Shown one piece after another: positions 44,718-55,853 of a stretch of DNA of 64,000 nt. The position numbers were made by a program, and so were the translations under genes. The stretch lies in contig NC_073691.1 of assembly GCF_029784155.1 (NCBI RefSeq), positions 138,996,433 to 139,060,432 of the forward strand. Reading direction: 5' to 3'. The notes beneath the pieces were generated by a model. It was not told the origin of the DNA and did no database searches. It saw only the letters and a list, made by a program, of their open reading frames with translations. This DNA comes from Uranotaenia lowii (Eukaryota; Arthropoda; Insecta; Diptera; Culicidae). Positions within the stretch are counted from its first letter, which is position 1; each line of letters begins with the position of its first letter.

Positions 44718-47062
44718 ATCGACGTCAGATCCTGTCGAGGCGCCAACATCGAGTCAGACCACTATCTGGTGATGGTGAAGATGCGCCCAAAACTCTCCGT
44801 AGTGAACAACACACGAAACCGGCGCCCGCCTCGGTTAAATATCGCACGACTGAAGCAACCTGAGGTCGCGGCAGACTACGCGCAATCGTTCGAAGCAGCG
44901 CTGCCGGCAGAGGGCGAGCTTGACGAAGCCCCTCTCGAGGACTGTTGGGATACCATCAAGACAGTCATCAACAGTGCTGCGGAGAACGTCATCGGTTATG
45001 TGGAGCGAACTCGACGGAACGACTGGTTCGACGAGGAGTGTAGGAGGGTGATGGACGAAGAGAATGCCGAGCGGGTGGCAGTAGTGCAAAGAGGCTCCCG
45101 TCGAAATGTGTAAAACCATCGACAGCGTAAGAGGCAGCGAGTCCGAATTTTCCAGGAGAAAAAGCGCCGCCTGGAGGAGGAGGAGCTCGAGGAGCTAGAG
45201 CAGCTGTATCATTACCAAGAAACACGAAAGTTCTATCAGAAACTCAACGCATCCCGCAAAGGCTTCGTGCCGCAATCCGAAATGTGCCGGGATAAGGACG
45301 GGGGCATCCCGACGAACAATCGTGAGGTGATCACAAGGTGGAAGCAGCACTTCGATGAACACCTGAACGGCGCACATGCAGGAGATCAAGACGGTGGAGG
45401 AAGGTACATCGCCGGCGTAGCCAACGACGTAGAGGAGCCACTCCCAACGATGAGTGAAGTTAAGGAAGCGATTCGCCAGCTGAATAGAAACAAATCGGCT
45501 GGGAAGGATGGCATCGCAGCTGAACTCATCAAAATGGGCCCGGACAAGTTAGCCGATTGCCTACACCGGTTGATAGTCCGGATCTGGGACAGAACAGCTA
45601 CCGGAGGAGTGGAAGGCGGGGGCAATATGCCCCATCTTCAAGAAGGGCGACAAATTGGGCTGTGAGAACTACCGAGCGATCACTGTCCTCAATTCCGCCT
45701 ACAAAGTGTTGTCCCGAGTCCTACCCTGCCGCCTAACGCCACAAGCAAACAGATTCGTGGAAAGTCATCAGGCCGGCTTCATGGAGGGACGGTCTACGAT
45801 GGACCAGATATTCACATTACGGCAAATCCTCCAAAAATGCTGTGAACACCAAGTCCCTACGCATCATCTATTCATCGACTTCAAAGCCGCATACGACACT
45901 TATCTGCTTTGCCGATGACATTGATATAGTCGGCAGATCATCTGCGGCGGTGGAGGAGATCTACCGCAAACTGAAACGCGAAGCAGGAAGGATTGGGTTG
46001 ATGATTAATACGTCCAAGACGAAGTACATGCTGGCCTGCGGATCCGAGACCGACCGAATCCGCTTGTCCAGTAATAACAAGGTCACAATCGACGGCGACG
46101 AGCTGGAGATAGTCAAAGACTTTGTCTATCTCGGCTCCCTGGTGACCGCAGACAATGACACCAGCCGTGAGATCCGGAGGCGAATTATCAGTGGAAGTCG
46201 TGCCTACTATGGACTCCACAAGCAACTGCGGTCAAGAAGACTTAGCCCTCGCACGAAGTGTAACCTGTATATGACGCTCATTAGACCGGTTGTTCTCTAC
46301 GGGCACGAGACATGGATATTGCTCGAGGAGGACCTGCGTGTCGTATCCTGAGTCACTTTTCACTTTTCGTGACAAATTTCCTCGCGTTTGGGAACGTTTA
46401 TTTCGACGCGACTTTCTTCGGCAACAATCAGAATGTTTTACTCATGTTTGCTGCTCTCTCATCCATCCTATCAATTTATTCCTCTCTCTTTTACGCATCA
46501 GCAATTCTATATTCTGGAAAATACCATATCTCATTCAAATGGTTACCTAAACGTTTGCGCTAAAACACTGAATGAAATTCACTTCTAATTATTATTAAAT
46601 CCTTCATCAGTAAAGCTACATTTAATTGAGTAATTTATTAGTAATCTTTACCTTATTCACTACACTGCGTACACTCGGAGTATTCGAGCGATGAGTGTTA
46701 AGAACCATCTTTGGCGGCGTACACGAAAACGGAGTGTGGAGGCGAAGGATGAACCACGAGCTCGCGCGACTCTACTGCGAACCCAGTATCCACAAGGTAA
46801 TGAAAGCTGGCCGGATACGCTGGGTAGGACATGTTGCGAGAATGCCGGACGACTGTCCTGCAAAACAGGTGTTCGCTACGAATCCTGTAGGAACAAGACA
46901 AGCGGGGGCGCAACGAGCGAGGTGGTTAGACCAAGTGGAGCGTGATCTGGCGAACGTGGGTTGCCCGAGAAATTGGAGAACGGTGGCCATGGACAGAGTG
47001 AATTTTAGGAATTATGTTCGTCAAGTTATGTCGTGAGACGGAATACTATGTAAATAAATAAA
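44718..47062 (+). pseudogene. RTE-clade LINE ORF relic
   Basis: GC-rich against AT-rich flanks. It starts after an A run (44700-44717) inside the endonuclease end (GANIESDHYLVMVKM). Fragments follow in changing frames: WKQHFDEHLNG, LNRNKSAGKDGIAAELIK, ENYRAITVLN, ESHQAGFMEGRSTMDQI and FIDFKAAYDT (motif A). Then, with about 70 codons missing, FADDIDIVG (motif C), NTSKTKYM, FVYLGSLV, the C-terminal GRIRWVGHVARMPDD and RWLDQVERDL. It ends near GTCGTGAGACGGAATAC with AAAT repeats. The loss of motif B and a 325-bp insertion at 46340-46664 make it dead. JAM1-like RTE is a guess from the C-terminus. Confidence 0.85.
46340..46664. mobile_element. 325-bp insertion in the RTE relic
   Basis: AT-rich DNA interrupts the frame between EEDLR and VLRTIFGGVH. 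The direct repeat CTGCGT flanks it (46334-46339 and 46665-46670). Obvious terminal inverted repeats and an A tail are lacking, so the class is unknown. Confidence 0.65.
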
Positions 47063-47188
47063 ATAACCTCAAAAACGACTATATTTGTCGACTGGTTTAT
47101 CGATTTTTGTACCGAAAGTTTTTGAGGCCAATCATCCCGTCTCATCAAACTTGATTTTTTCAGCACTCGACGTAATTATCCAACTCGG

Positions 47189-47318
47189 AAAGTCTCGTTG
47201 AATAAATTTACGACTTGTGCTGAACAAATCCACTTTTTACAACTTGTTGCATAAATAACTGCAAAAATATTTTTTTTCCTGCACGAGTCGTAAATTTGTC
47301 CCACGAGGCTTGCCGAGT
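47189..47318. repeat. imperfect inverted repeat, MITE-like
   Basis: CTCGGAAAGTCTCGTTG with AATTTACGACTTGTGC on the left is mirrored by GCACGAGTCGTAAATTTG with CACGAGGCTTGCCGAG on the right, separated by about 60 bp. It is probably the core of a small palindromic element. No flanking duplication was resolved. Confidence 0.6.
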
Positions 47319-47433
47319 GCCGACAAGCGATGAAAAAAGTCGAGTTTTACAACGATTATTCGTTAGAAAAATCAGAATTTTTCAAAACCTTACTTCGTAA
47401 TGAAAAACAAACATTTTATTACGGAGTTGCAAT

Positions 47434-47853
47434 CAGGGATGCCAGGTGGTTTTGTCAAAAACAAACACCATGAAGAAAAAATCAGGATTTTTCAGGACAC
47501 CCCAATTCTGCATATGATGCATAAATAAAGGCGAAATACAGGCACTGTAGACGCTTTATTTTATACACTTAGGCAAGCATAACCTTGGCTCACCTACAGT
47601 TGATTTGGAAAAAGACCATTTTAATATTATCTGAACCGAACATTACTATCGCTTATACTATTTTATTACGGATTTGTTCGATATCCTGTTAATTTAACTG
47701 TAAATTCCATCACAGTTGAGATATTTTTTGAAAATCGGGTCAATTCAGTACATTTGAAAACCATTTTTAAAAATGAGGACAATTTAAAAAATCAAGAACG
47801 ATCTTTCGAAAATCACAACAAATCCTGATTTATCAGGACACCGGGCACTTCTG
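47434..47853 (+). repeat. CAGGGATGC-starting dispersed repeat, copy 2
   Basis: It starts CAGGGATGCCAGGTGGTTTT and contains TCAGGATTTTTCAGGACACC near its left end. A matching TCCTGATTTATCAGGACACC stands near its right end at about 47823-47842. It is a fuller copy of the repeat at 36081. Non-coding and unclassified. Confidence 0.6.
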
Positions 47854-47859
47854 GTTGTA

Positions 47860-49085
47860 ATCAAAGTTTGATGACAATCATGACATTATAATTGTGTTTT
47901 GCAGATGAAGAAAACAGACAATTTAAATGAAATGGGACTCCTTTCAATCGAAAGAAGTTAGTTTAACAAAAACTATCCAAAGTCCCCAGCAGGTTGTCTG
48001 GATATTCTGTTCAAGTAGTAATGGAATACCTAGTTAACTTCTAATGTACAACCACTGACCATGGCCAGTGGTATAACGTATAACTATGTAGAAATAGAAT
48101 AGAGACAAAATGGTTAACGATAATTTATGCGGAAAACTACACCAGCACGGATTGGGAGGGAGAAAGAGAACGAAGGGCGTAGAGATAAACTGCGAATTGA
48201 GTGAAAGGGAAGAGAGCGCATCTTCAAGGCAATGGACAAACACAACTGTTAGCTGGCGGGTAGTTCAGTGGGCTGAAAAACAGGGCTCATAAAAGTGGCG
48301 ACCTCTTGCCTGCAGCCGTATCTGATGGCGTGGATCTTCGTGGAGCATTATTCGGTGGTTTAGGATAGGTTTTCGAAAAGGGCACCCAACAGCGGTAGCA
48401 AAAGCGATATGACAGTTTTATAACGTCACAAAGCACCACTTTTTACTGACGTACGACAAACTCGAAGAGGTTACCACGCAATTTGATTTGAATTTTTATG
48501 ATGTGTCTGGCCGGGGTGTTCGTTTTTTTATGATTATTTTCTAATTCCTGCTAGGAGTGATCCTGGAGAAATGAAAGATGCATATGAAGGACGGGAACAA
48601 GCGAGATCCAATCGGATCGTTGGCGTTTTGTAACCCCATGTTAGCTGCCGAAGAGCATGTTCGTTATCGTATCTTTTTAGCATAATTTATGGGATACCTA
48701 GAAACATGTAGAAGAAGAAAACATTGAATGAGGAAGCTTTTTTTCTATATGACAATCAACTATGAGGTTAATGATATCTTACTCGTGACCTATATTTCAA
48801 TAAAAAAAAATATCTGAAGTTAACACAACTACTGTTTGTCAGACCATATGTAATTTTTTCTCCGCGGTAAAAAAAAAATGAAAAAAACTACGCGATTTCC
48901 ATGACTTTGTTTGCAAAATATCGTTTGCGCTTTCTACCGTCTGGTAATTGATAAAAAATCCTAAATCCGACTTGTTATTTAACTAAGTTGACAGAACATT
49001 TGCCTGTTGAGCCGATGTCCATGCCGTCCGCCAACTGCATCGTTAAAATAAATTTGCGAATGACACAAAGATGTTTAAACGACTA
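47860..49085. other. probably unique host sequence
   Basis: No repeat match in the window. GC-richer patches lie around 48120-48460 and 48540-48660. A near-palindrome ACCACTGACCATGGCCAGTGGT lies at 48051-48072. Short frames are without domains. Confidence 0.35.
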
Positions 49086-49237
49086 TAAAGGGTGATACGG
49101 TCAAAATTTGGTCAAGGGAAAACGCGTGTAAATCAGTGAAATCGTTTATTTAAAAAATTAAATTAAATTTCTTTTTCAGTTTAAATAGTATAAAATTCAG
49201 GAAAAATATTCAGTTAGGCTTCCGCTTTTCCAAATCC

Positions 49238-49305
<68 letters not shown>

Positions 49306-49689
49306 TAGCGGCCCACCACACTCCCCCACACCAAGAGGCTCAATTGAGCCCCCTGGTAATGGACGCTACTGTTCTCAGCACGTCTGGCAGCAAAACAAAG
49401 AAATTTCAACGCGAACAAAATTTTAATCATGCTGAGAACACAAAAGTTTATTATTTACTGCGAGGAAATGTATGCTATAATTAAACAATATTACGATAAG
49501 GATCTCAATGGAAGAAAATTTCCTTTAAAGAGATCCATTTCTTTTTTTTAATAATGTTAACTAATCAAATATTATGCTACATTTACTTAAGTTTACTTAT
49601 TAATAGTTAAAAATACGACAAAAGAAAACTACGATGCTACAAAAACAAACAAAATTTGATTTAAAAAAACTGGTTGTTGATCGACTTTT

Positions 49690-52572
49690 TTAACGATTCA
49701 ATTTTTCTTTTAATAACTGTACTACTTTGACTTTAAACATGGAACGGTTGTTGATGGTCTTTATTTCAGTAGGTAAAGCGTTGTATATTGTAGGTCCTAT
49801 AAAAGAAATTCTTTTTTGCCCTAAAGATGTCATGGATCGGCATCGTTGCAAGTAATTATTTTGACGGGTATTGTGGGTTCTTAATCCCGTAGTAAAATTA
49901 AGGTTTTGGTTATTGCTACTCGAGTGTATATTATCATGAACATATATAACGGTTTGCAAATTACAGAGTTCGGTTATTGGAAGAATGTTGTGCGTTCCCA
50001 GAGAGTATAGCTGTTGGGTAGGAAAAAGCAGGGGTAGTCTGAAGATGTTTTTCAAACATCTATTCTGTAGGGTCTGAAGTTTTTGAAGATGTGACAAGGA
50101 GGCTCTTCCCCATATCAAAATAAGATAGTTTAGATGAGACTGAATAAATGCATAGTAAAACTTTAAAAGAACATGTTGGGGTACTAAGTTGCTTAATTTC
50201 CACAAAACACCGCAAAGAGGAGAAATTTTTTTTACTAGGTTCTCTGTGTGACAACTCCAAGAAAGTGTTTCATCCAAGAAAATTCCTAGGTACTTGAAGT
50301 AGTGAACTCTCTCAATAACAATTCCATCCATAATTGGGTCATTATTTGACAGTATTTTTTTATGTGAAGAACGAAACAACATATATTTGGTTTTTGTATA
50401 GTTTAGAGAAAGCAAGTTGCATTTAAAATATTTTGATAGTAACTTCAAATCATTTTCAATTTGTTGAGTTATAACATTCGTTGATGCAGCTGAATAAAAA
50501 ATAGCTGTATCATCAGCAAATAATCGAGCTGTGCCTTTCAGTGGTAAATTACAAAGATCGTTTACATACAAAAGAAAAAGTAACGGACCAATGTTGCTTC
50601 CTTGGGGTACACCAATATCAATGTTTCTCAAATCGCTTCTAGTATTTTCGATCGCTACGAATTGTTTCCTTTCCGATAAATAACTGCGAAGGATGTTGTT
50701 AGCAGCACCTCTTATTCCGTATTCATTGAATTTGGACAATAATATGTCGTGGTTTAGTGTGTCGAAGGCTTTTTTAAGATCCAAGAACAAAGCACCAACG
50801 ATATTCTTTGAATCAATTTTTGAAATAATAGAATCAACTAACTCTGTGATAGCAATTAGCGTACTCGATCCAGGTCTGAAACCGTACTGCAATTTGTACA
50901 GTATATTTTCCTGATTTAAAAAATTTTCAATTCTATTCATTAGAAGTTTTTCAAAAACTTTACTAAAAACACTTAAGGTTGAAATTGGACGGTAATTATT
51001 TACGTCATGTGGATCACCTGCCTTAAAAATGGGAATAACTTTTGCAACTTTAAGACAATCCGGATAAACTTCTGTCTCTAACATGTGATTAAAATATTGC
51101 ATGAGTATACCAGAGAAAATTTCGTTGTTATTTTTTAACGCATCTACAGGAAATCCATCAGGTCCACGACTCTTTTTATTTTTAAGAGATAGAATTACTA
51201 GTCGAACCTCGTTGACACTAGCTGGACGTAAAAATATTGTATTTTGTACACTATTAATATGCGACAAAGGATCACTGCCGGGATCAGATGGGATTTCATT
51301 AGCTAGTTTTTTCCCAATCGTAGAAAAATGTTTGTTAAATTTTTCACAAATCTCAGAATTGTTTGTTGTTACGCCTTCTTCATCAGAAAGATTTATTGGA
51401 GCGGTGATTTTATTTTTACCAAGGAGTGTATTTATGTTTCTCCAAAGCTTGGAATGTGGAGTGTTGTTTAACAATCGCTCGTAATATTGTTTTTTGCATT
51501 CTTGTTTTTTAAAGTTTAACTTTTTGTTTATATGATTCAACATTTCTTTGAGTTGGACATTATCGGGATGCCGTTTACAACGTTTCAAATGGTTATTTTT
51601 GATTCTAATCAGTGTCCAAAGGTCTAGAGACATCCATGGACAATAATTGCCTTTTAGTTTTACCTTTTTATTGAGTGTTTTAGTAGACATTGAGAGAAAA
51701 CGGTTGTAAGTTGTTGTAATGTGCTGTAGGCCATCATTAACATTTTCTGGTAGTTGAATATTATTTAAATAATTTCGAAACAAATCGTTAAGTTTGGAAT
51801 GATCAATAATTTCTTTCTTCAGAATTGTTTCCCTCTTATCACATAACAATTTTAGGGATGTAACAATTTGTAAATGGTCACTTACATCTGTAAAAATAGT
51901 ATCGTTTTTAAGTCGGTCGATGTCAATCTGCTTCGAAATAACGTGGTCAAGGATATTTTTTGTTTTTGGTCTTGTTGGAAAAGTATTTGTGCAAGCATAA
52001 CCGAAAGATTCTAAAATTGACTTATATTTCATCACAGTGTTTAAATTAACTAAATTCACGGGGATATTAAAGTCACCAACAATAAGACTCGAATGGTTAA
52101 CAGGAACAGATGCTAATAAGGATTCAATTTCATCACAAAACAGGTTAAACGAGAACGCTGGTGGTCTATAAATACCATGAACACTGAAAATTTGACCACT
52201 CAGACATATTTCAACACTTATTCTGTGAAAACCCTCAACAACTTTGTTTTCAATTTCTTTAAATTTCAAATTCGTTTTAATATACATCACTAAGCCTCCA
52301 TATGGTTGATCACGACATGAAAATATTGAGGTGTATCCTGGAATGTTATAAATATTACAATTATCTTTGACGAGCCAAGTTTCACAAATGACAATAACAT
52401 CAATACAATTATTTAATTGATGAATAGTTTGTAGCACAGAATCAAATTTACATAAACTATTCATACTGCAAATATTCCACTGCAAAATTCTTAAATTACC
52501 CAACTCATTAGCACAAGTACTTAAATTAAATTCATCTATATTTTCATAGTATTTATTAATTAAACTATCCAT
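49690..52572 (-). CDS. CR1-group ORF2, endonuclease and reverse transcriptase
   Basis: An intact 960-codon protein from ATG at 52572. The endonuclease occupies about residues 28-240: ILQWNICSMNSL (29-40), ICETWLV, LIVGDFNIPVN (about 163-173), ILDHVI and SDHLQI (231-236). The reverse transcriptase occupies about 465-760: SRGPDGFPVDALK, NNYRPISTLS, motif A ALFLDLKKAFDTLNHDILL (about 594-612), motif B IGVPQGSNIGPLLFL and motif C RLFADDTAIFY (about 683-693). A C-terminal region follows that contains FYYAFIQSHLNYLILIWG. All catalytic residues are present. The protein would nick DNA and reverse-transcribe its own RNA. It lies 50 bp downstream of ORF1. Confidence 0.93.
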   Translation of the reverse strand: MDSLINKYYENIDEFNLSTCANELGNLRILQWNICSMNSLCKFDSVLQTIHQLNNCIDVIVICETWLVKDNCNIYNIPGYTSIFSCRDQPYGGLVMYIKTNLKFKEIENKVVEGFHRISVEICLSGQIFSVHGIYRPPAFSFNLFCDEIESLLASVPVNHSSLIVGDFNIPVNLVNLNTVMKYKSILESFGYACTNTFPTRPKTKNILDHVISKQIDIDRLKNDTIFTDVSDHLQIVTSLKLLCDKRETILKKEIIDHSKLNDLFRNYLNNIQLPENVNDGLQHITTTYNRFLSMSTKTLNKKVKLKGNYCPWMSLDLWTLIRIKNNHLKRCKRHPDNVQLKEMLNHINKKLNFKKQECKKQYYERLLNNTPHSKLWRNINTLLGKNKITAPINLSDEEGVTTNNSEICEKFNKHFSTIGKKLANEIPSDPGSDPLSHINSVQNTIFLRPASVNEVRLVILSLKNKKSRGPDGFPVDALKNNNEIFSGILMQYFNHMLETEVYPDCLKVAKVIPIFKAGDPHDVNNYRPISTLSVFSKVFEKLLMNRIENFLNQENILYKLQYGFRPGSSTLIAITELVDSIISKIDSKNIVGALFLDLKKAFDTLNHDILLSKFNEYGIRGAANNILRSYLSERKQFVAIENTRSDLRNIDIGVPQGSNIGPLLFLLYVNDLCNLPLKGTARLFADDTAIFYSAASTNVITQQIENDLKLLSKYFKCNLLSLNYTKTKYMLFRSSHKKILSNNDPIMDGIVIERVHYFKYLGIFLDETLSWSCHTENLVKKISPLCGVLWKLSNLVPQHVLLKFYYAFIQSHLNYLILIWGRASLSHLQKLQTLQNRCLKNIFRLPLLFPTQQLYSLGTHNILPITELCNLQTVIYVHDNIHSSSNNQNLNFTTGLRTHNTRQNNYLQRCRSMTSLGQKRISFIGPTIYNALPTEIKTINNRSMFKVKVVQLLKEKLNR

Positions 52573-52622
52573 TAAATTATCTTTATACTAAGGTTAAACA
52601 CTTACAATTTTTTTTTTGAATG

Positions 52623-53708
52623 TTATTTACTTGATCCTGAATCAGCATTGTTCCTTTTACGTTTTGGTGACGGAGTTTCTTTTGGAAGTGTGGAACTGCT
52701 CTTTCCCTGTTGAATAACGTGTTTGCTCATGAAACGACTCAAATCTAGTTTTGTTTTTATAATCTCAGGTTTAGAAATGTCTGTTTGTTTAATAAGAATG
52801 GCACCACCCCTACCAGGCCAAATATATTTAACTCCCAGTAAATCTTGGTACTCGCGTAGTTCATTTAAGATTTCCATAGATAAAGGCGTAAGCTCATCTC
52901 TAACTGTGACGTTTAAAGGTTTTCCGTTTACTAAAAATGATGGATCCACTAAGGTAGAAACAAGTTTTCCAAAACTTCGTTTCTTGCTAAAAATTTCTTC
53001 CTTAATAAGTGTATCTTTTAGAAATACTTTGATTGGTGGGAAATAATCGTTTGATTTATTAGAAGAAAACAATCTGACAGCGTTTTCAATGTGCTCAATT
53101 TTTAATTCATAGCCGAAAGACCCACAAATTTTACGGACCAAATCTAGGGTGTTCTCACCACTTTTAAAAGGCACCCCAAAAATCATCATGTTTTTCGAAA
53201 TAGCTTCTTTGTTAAAACGGTCCAGGTTAATTTCTAACTTTTGAACTTGATCCGTGAGTTTAGAATGTTTAGATTTGAGACCAGATACTTCTGTTTCTAG
53301 AGCATCATTACGGGATTTTAAATCTTCGAAGCCTGTCTGAATTTCGTCAAATTTCGAAGATAAAAACTCCTGTGACGCCTCTATTGCAGACGTAACTGAT
53401 CTCATATCCGTTTTAATAGAATTCATCTCATTGGAAACAACATTGTGAACAGTCTGCTCTATTTTCATGTTTATGCTTTCTATAATTGTTTCATGATCTT
53501 TACGCAACGATATTATTTTGGCATAAATGCACGCGCAATTCGAATCGCAAAAGTATTGTTGTGCCTTCATTTTTCGAGCGGCACTGCCAATCAAATTTTT
53601 ACAACGCAAATGGACACTTTTAAAACAATACGAACATGTAATGATTTTATCAAGATTGTTTTCCACATTTTTGCATTCAGTACAAATTACTTCATCATCC
53701 CCGTCCAT
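52623..53708 (-). CDS. LINE ORF1 with N-terminal PHD-type zinc finger and coiled coil
   Basis: A 361-codon protein. Residues 9-58 carry CTECKNVEN, CSYCFKSVHLRC and CDSNC. This is the Cys4-His-Cys3 order of a PHD finger, usually a histone- or nucleic-acid-contacting domain. Residues 60-170 are rich in heptad-like Leu/Ile/Lys/Glu (a predicted coiled coil for oligomerisation). A folded region about 170-320 contains KNMMIFGVPFKSGENTLDLV. The tail is basic (PSPKRKRNNADSGSSK). PHD-bearing ORF1 proteins are known in CR1-related LINEs, which supports the assignment of the element. Intact; its start is the first ATG. Confidence 0.88.
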   Translation of the reverse strand: MDGDDEVICTECKNVENNLDKIITCSYCFKSVHLRCKNLIGSAARKMKAQQYFCDSNCACIYAKIISLRKDHETIIESINMKIEQTVHNVVSNEMNSIKTDMRSVTSAIEASQEFLSSKFDEIQTGFEDLKSRNDALETEVSGLKSKHSKLTDQVQKLEINLDRFNKEAISKNMMIFGVPFKSGENTLDLVRKICGSFGYELKIEHIENAVRLFSSNKSNDYFPPIKVFLKDTLIKEEIFSKKRSFGKLVSTLVDPSFLVNGKPLNVTVRDELTPLSMEILNELREYQDLLGVKYIWPGRGGAILIKQTDISKPEIIKTKLDLSRFMSKHVIQQGKSSSTLPKETPSPKRKRNNADSGSSK

Positions 53709-54923
53709 GTTCGTCAGACCAAAATAAAATACAGCTACAAAAGATTAAAAAAGAAACAAAACTTGTTTGGATACCTCACAATCAAAACTTAAATTAAAAC
53801 TGATATGACTTTTATCAATGTTATATTATTTACAAGGAAAAAAAGTATGCGATAAAATGAATAAATAGATAAATAAGATAAATAAGTGGCGAAATTAAAA
53901 TAGTTTAAGCTGCAAAATACTAAGGACAGCACAGGACAAAGACACGTAAAAAGATAAACAGTTTAAAAAAAAATAACTCAGTATCAAAATATAATATGTG
54001 AAACAAAAATTATGCGGAATCAAATAAAAATATTAAGGACTAATTAATTGGAACATATTAAAATCAGTTTCAGAGAATAAGAATAATAAAAAAAATTATT
54101 GAGAAAAGAAAGAGAAAAATCTGTCGATAATTTTTAACATTGCTTTCCAAAAGAAACGATTTCCAAGTTTATACAGTACATTTCACGGCAATCAATCAAA
54201 GTACCAGTGACAAGTCACCAATAACCAGCAAGCGCTGATGTTGTGTGCTACTGACGGAAGCAAAAAACTCTTTCGGTCATCTACTCGTGTGTGCTGGCTG
54301 CGTTTGCCTAATCTTCACCGCTAGCGATCGAGATTCACTAACAAGCTAGCAAGTGCAAGAAACACAACCCTTTGAAGTGCGCAAATAACAGAGTCACACA
54401 CTTTCGCTCTACTCGAGTGTTCCGAGGTTGGCTAAAACTACACCGCTCAGCGACGAGATTCACTAACTGCTGAACAAGTGATAGAACCACAACCGTTTGG
54501 GCCAAATGGGCCGTTTTTTTAATTGATTAACCGAAACAAAGCGGTGATCGCAGCAGATACGATTGGAGTACCTGCTTCGTCAACGATTTGCTGCTGTTGC
54601 GGAATAATTTTGGAAACGTTTGTTAAGGATAGGAATGAAATATTCACTTTACTCACCAATCTAGAGACAAGTGATACTTGATCAACAGCTCACCTCACAA
54701 TAGCTTTTCTGTTGTTGTTTTTTCGGCGTCGAGAAAAACTGAGTTTTTACACTTATCAGCTGTTAACGGCACATAAATTTAGTACGTGATTGCACATTAA
54801 ACACTTAATAACGCCACTATGATGTATCACAGATTTAAAAGAAAGTATTTTCAATAAAATTATCAACTTAATGCGAGATTACGAAAACAAGACGTGCGAC
54901 CAAAAACCAGTGCTACCAGATAC
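53709..54923 (-). promoter_or_regulatory. LINE 5' untranslated region with imperfect tandem repeats
   Basis: No frame of note. GAGATTCACTAAC at 54330 recurs at 54455, each followed by CAAGTG, then AGAA(A/C)CACAACC and TTTG, giving a repeat unit of about 125 bp between about 54270 and 54520. LINEs often carry internal promoters here, so the units may be promoter monomers; that is inference. The 5' end of the element is set only by the mariner break. Confidence 0.55.
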
Positions 54924-55853
54924 TGCCGGGCCTTACGCTTAACCCCTGCCATCAGATTTTGTACAGCCACCTTGTCCACCTTTTTCGCCGCAGAAAGCCA
55001 GTTTGCCTTGAACTGCTGCTCGTCCTTAGCAGTTTTTTGGTCTTCTTAAGGTTCCGCTTGACAATAGCCCAGTATTTCTCAATTGTGCGGAGCTCTGGCG
55101 TTTTGGGAGGGTTCTTGTCCTTGGGAACCACCTGCACGTTGTTGGAGGCCTACCACTGCATGGCCTTTTTACCGTAATGGCAAGATGCCAAATCCGGCCA
55201 AAACAGTACGGAACAACCGTGTTTCTTCAGGAAAGGCAGCAGACGTTTATTCAAACGCTCTTTCACGTAAATTTCTTGGTTGACAGTCTCGCAAACTATG
55301 AAAAGCCAGAGGTACAGATGGCTTGCCAAACCTGATATTTCTTCGCGAACTTTGACAGTTTCATGTGCTTGAAAATATTTGCTACCTTTCCCCTTCCTTT
55401 TGCCGTATAAAACTCCTGTCCCGAAAGCTGCTTGTAGTCGGCTTTGACGTAGGTTTCGTCGTTCATTACCACGCAGTCAAACTTCGTCAGCATCATCGTG
55501 TACAGCCTCCGGGATCGCGCTTTGGCCGTCGTGTTTTGTTTATCATCGCGATTTGGAGTCACTACCTTCTTGTTAGTCGATAGTCCGGCTCGTTTTTTGG
55601 CTCGATGCATGCACCCAGCTTATTTGAAACTACCGGCAACTCTCTTTGTCGTCTCAGCGGCTTCCAGTTTTCGATTTCCCCCCGATCGAGACTTCCTGGC
55701 TGTCGACAATCGTTCCCCAAACACTTTAATTACATTTGTAACGGTTGATTTGGCAGCTTTTAGCGATTTTGCCAGCTTTGCGTGCGAGTAGCTCGGATTT
55801 TAGCGATGCGCGAGCAAAATTTTGATCTGCTGCTCTTCTTCCTTGGACGGCAT
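54924..55853 (-). pseudogene. DD37E mariner transposase, 5' portion, broken
   Basis: It starts at ATG 55853 (MPSKEEEQQIKILLAHR-like). Readable parts: HRAKKRAGLSTNKKVV, CVVMNDETYVKADYK (first Asp), WQAICTSGF, then a frame change, FWPDLASCHYGKKAMQW, an in-frame stop, VQVVPKDKNPP and LRTIEKYW (Glu). Thirty-seven positions lie between the second Asp and Glu, which places the family in DD37E and shows the ancestral spacing lost in the copy at 5549. The C-terminal end continues at 49088-49239 beyond the LINE. A (CA)n run lies in its 5' region at about 55904-55928. Confidence 0.85.

Larger units (their letters stand above)
49240..54923 (-). mobile_element. LINE with PHD-finger ORF1, CR1-group, nearly full length
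   Basis: On the minus strand, in order: a 5' untranslated region of about 1.2 kb (53709-54923), ORF1, a 50-bp gap, ORF2, a 3' untranslated region of about 385 bp and an A tail of about 65 bases (the T run 49240-49304). It is inserted in a mariner transposase. The target duplication is not clear; only CCAGAT/CCGAT-like traces are visible. Both ORFs and a long tail suggest a young insertion. The clade within the CR1/L2/Daphne/Kiri group is not resolved. A poly(A) tail is unlike classical CR1. Confidence 0.88.

Noticed and set aside
45938..46225. 95-codon minus-strand frame
   Set aside because: It is antisense to the RTE reverse transcriptase (FADDIDIVG), which explains the open frame.
48240..48310. 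A tRNA-like start GGTAGTTCAGTGGGCTG
   Set aside because: It resembles a D arm, but no B box (GGTTCRANTCC) follows at the right distance.
49197..49430. 77-codon minus-strand frame rich in lysine
   Set aside because: It translates the LINE A tail (poly-Lys) and its flanks; not a gene.
52723..53792. Plus-strand frames of 107 and 115 codons
   Set aside because: Antisense shadows of the LINE ORF1 on the minus strand.
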